Assembly (NCBI RefSeq): GCF_900129135.1
Contig: NZ_FQVI01000035.1
Coordinates: forward strand, 1 to 32,968
Origin: Lactonifactor longoviformis DSM 17459
GTDB taxonomy: Bacteria; Bacillota; Clostridia; Lachnospirales; Lachnospiraceae
DNA: 32,968 bases
Direction of reading: 5' to 3'
In this document: positions 32,717-32,968 of the stretch, one piece after another
Position numbering within the stretch: the stretch's first letter is position 1
Layout of the letters: each line of letters starts with the position of its first letter
The notes under the pieces: generated by a model
Told to the model about the DNA's origin: nothing
The model's input: the letters and a program-made list of their open reading frames with translations, nothing else
The model's database searches: none
Translations under genes and position numbers: made by a program

Positions 32717-32968
32717 GGGGAATTAGGATTTAGCAGTGTGACTTGGAGATCGGCTCAGGAGTATTCACGACGGCAGGTGTAGGTGGCGGAGGGACGGTGA
32801 GAGAAATCCCGCGGCAGCGGGCTGGCTGGTTCGGGCGGGAGGAAGGCATAAGTTCCGGGGACACCTCCGTCGCGAAGAGAGTCTAAGACAAAACCGGAAT
32901 CCCCGCCGGAGCACCGTTCGTATGTGCAAAGAATGCTTGATGTGCATTCTCTGCCCATGCTCACTTTT
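32717..32968. other. GC-rich stretch without a recognised gene
   Basis: The last 250 bases are clearly more GC-rich than the rest and contain several small hairpins: CCCGC-N4-GCGGG near 32804, TTCCGG with CCGGAA about 50 bases apart, and GAATGC-N7-GCATTC near 32932. Short minus-strand ORFs (up to 69 codons) lack a ribosome binding site and family marks. It may be the edge of a feature cut by the window. Confidence 0.35.

Noticed and set aside
32755-32964. Minus-strand ORF of 69 codons at the right end
   Set aside because: No ribosome binding site is visible, a second frame is equally open because of high GC, and the peptide shows no known pattern.
1-32968. Search for CRISPR arrays, tRNA, rRNA and phage integrase genes
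   Set aside because: No regularly spaced repeats, cloverleaf-like segments, conserved rRNA stretches or integrase motifs were noticed by reading.

Overview
The window looks like chromosomal DNA of a Clostridia species, most likely a Lachnospiraceae member (clostridial cluster XIVa). The basis is the conserved order tig-clpP-clpX-lon-ysxC, the block ecfA1-ecfA2-ecfT-truA-rplM-rpsI that normally closes the ribosomal-protein supercluster, strong AGGAGG ribosome binding sites, TTG starts, moderate base composition and protein sequences of clostridial type. The species cannot be named from sequence alone.

Left part (1-4950): the C-terminal end of an IS1182-type transposase, an NhaC-family Na+/H+ antiporter with a short leader ORF, an XRE regulator with a palindromic cluster next to it, a small unknown protein, a CYTH-domain protein, a DJ-1/PfpI protein and a DUF975 membrane protein. 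Middle-left (5000-11440): a protein quality-control operon, with trigger factor, ClpP, ClpX, Lon and the ribosome-assembly GTPase YsxC, closed by a strong terminator. Next (11469-13558): a HAD phosphatase or mutase, a GNAT acetyltransferase in the same frame and one stop codon away, and an EamA exporter. Then (13595-17939): the energising module of a group II ECF vitamin transporter (A1, A2, T), the tRNA pseudouridine synthase TruA, and rplM-rpsI behind a consensus promoter and a structured leader.

From about 18000 to 29990 the content turns accessory: a decayed leader, a hexapeptide-repeat O-acetyltransferase, an unusual double-GntR regulator divergent from a two-component locus, and a four-gene operon. 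In the two-component locus the response-regulator/HD-GYP gene has lost its middle and is split, followed by an intact hybrid histidine kinase. The four-gene operon, in more AT-rich DNA, is the most interesting item. It encodes an MBOAT acyltransferase, an acyl carrier protein, an AMP-forming ligase fused to a nitroreductase domain, and a membrane-anchored SGNH/DltD-like protein. It has the logic of the dlt system (activate, load on carrier, transfer across the membrane, finish outside). Its ligase, however, lacks the aspartate expected for amino-acid substrates and carries an added flavoenzyme domain, so an unknown, possibly redox-modified, acyl group on a surface polymer is inferred.

The right end holds a second notable fusion: an EF-G/TetM-like translational GTPase with a C-terminal NYN (YacP/Rae1-type) nuclease domain, possibly a ribosome-targeted RNA-cleaving factor. 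The last 250 bases are GC-rich with no convincing gene. I saw no tRNA, rRNA or CRISPR array.
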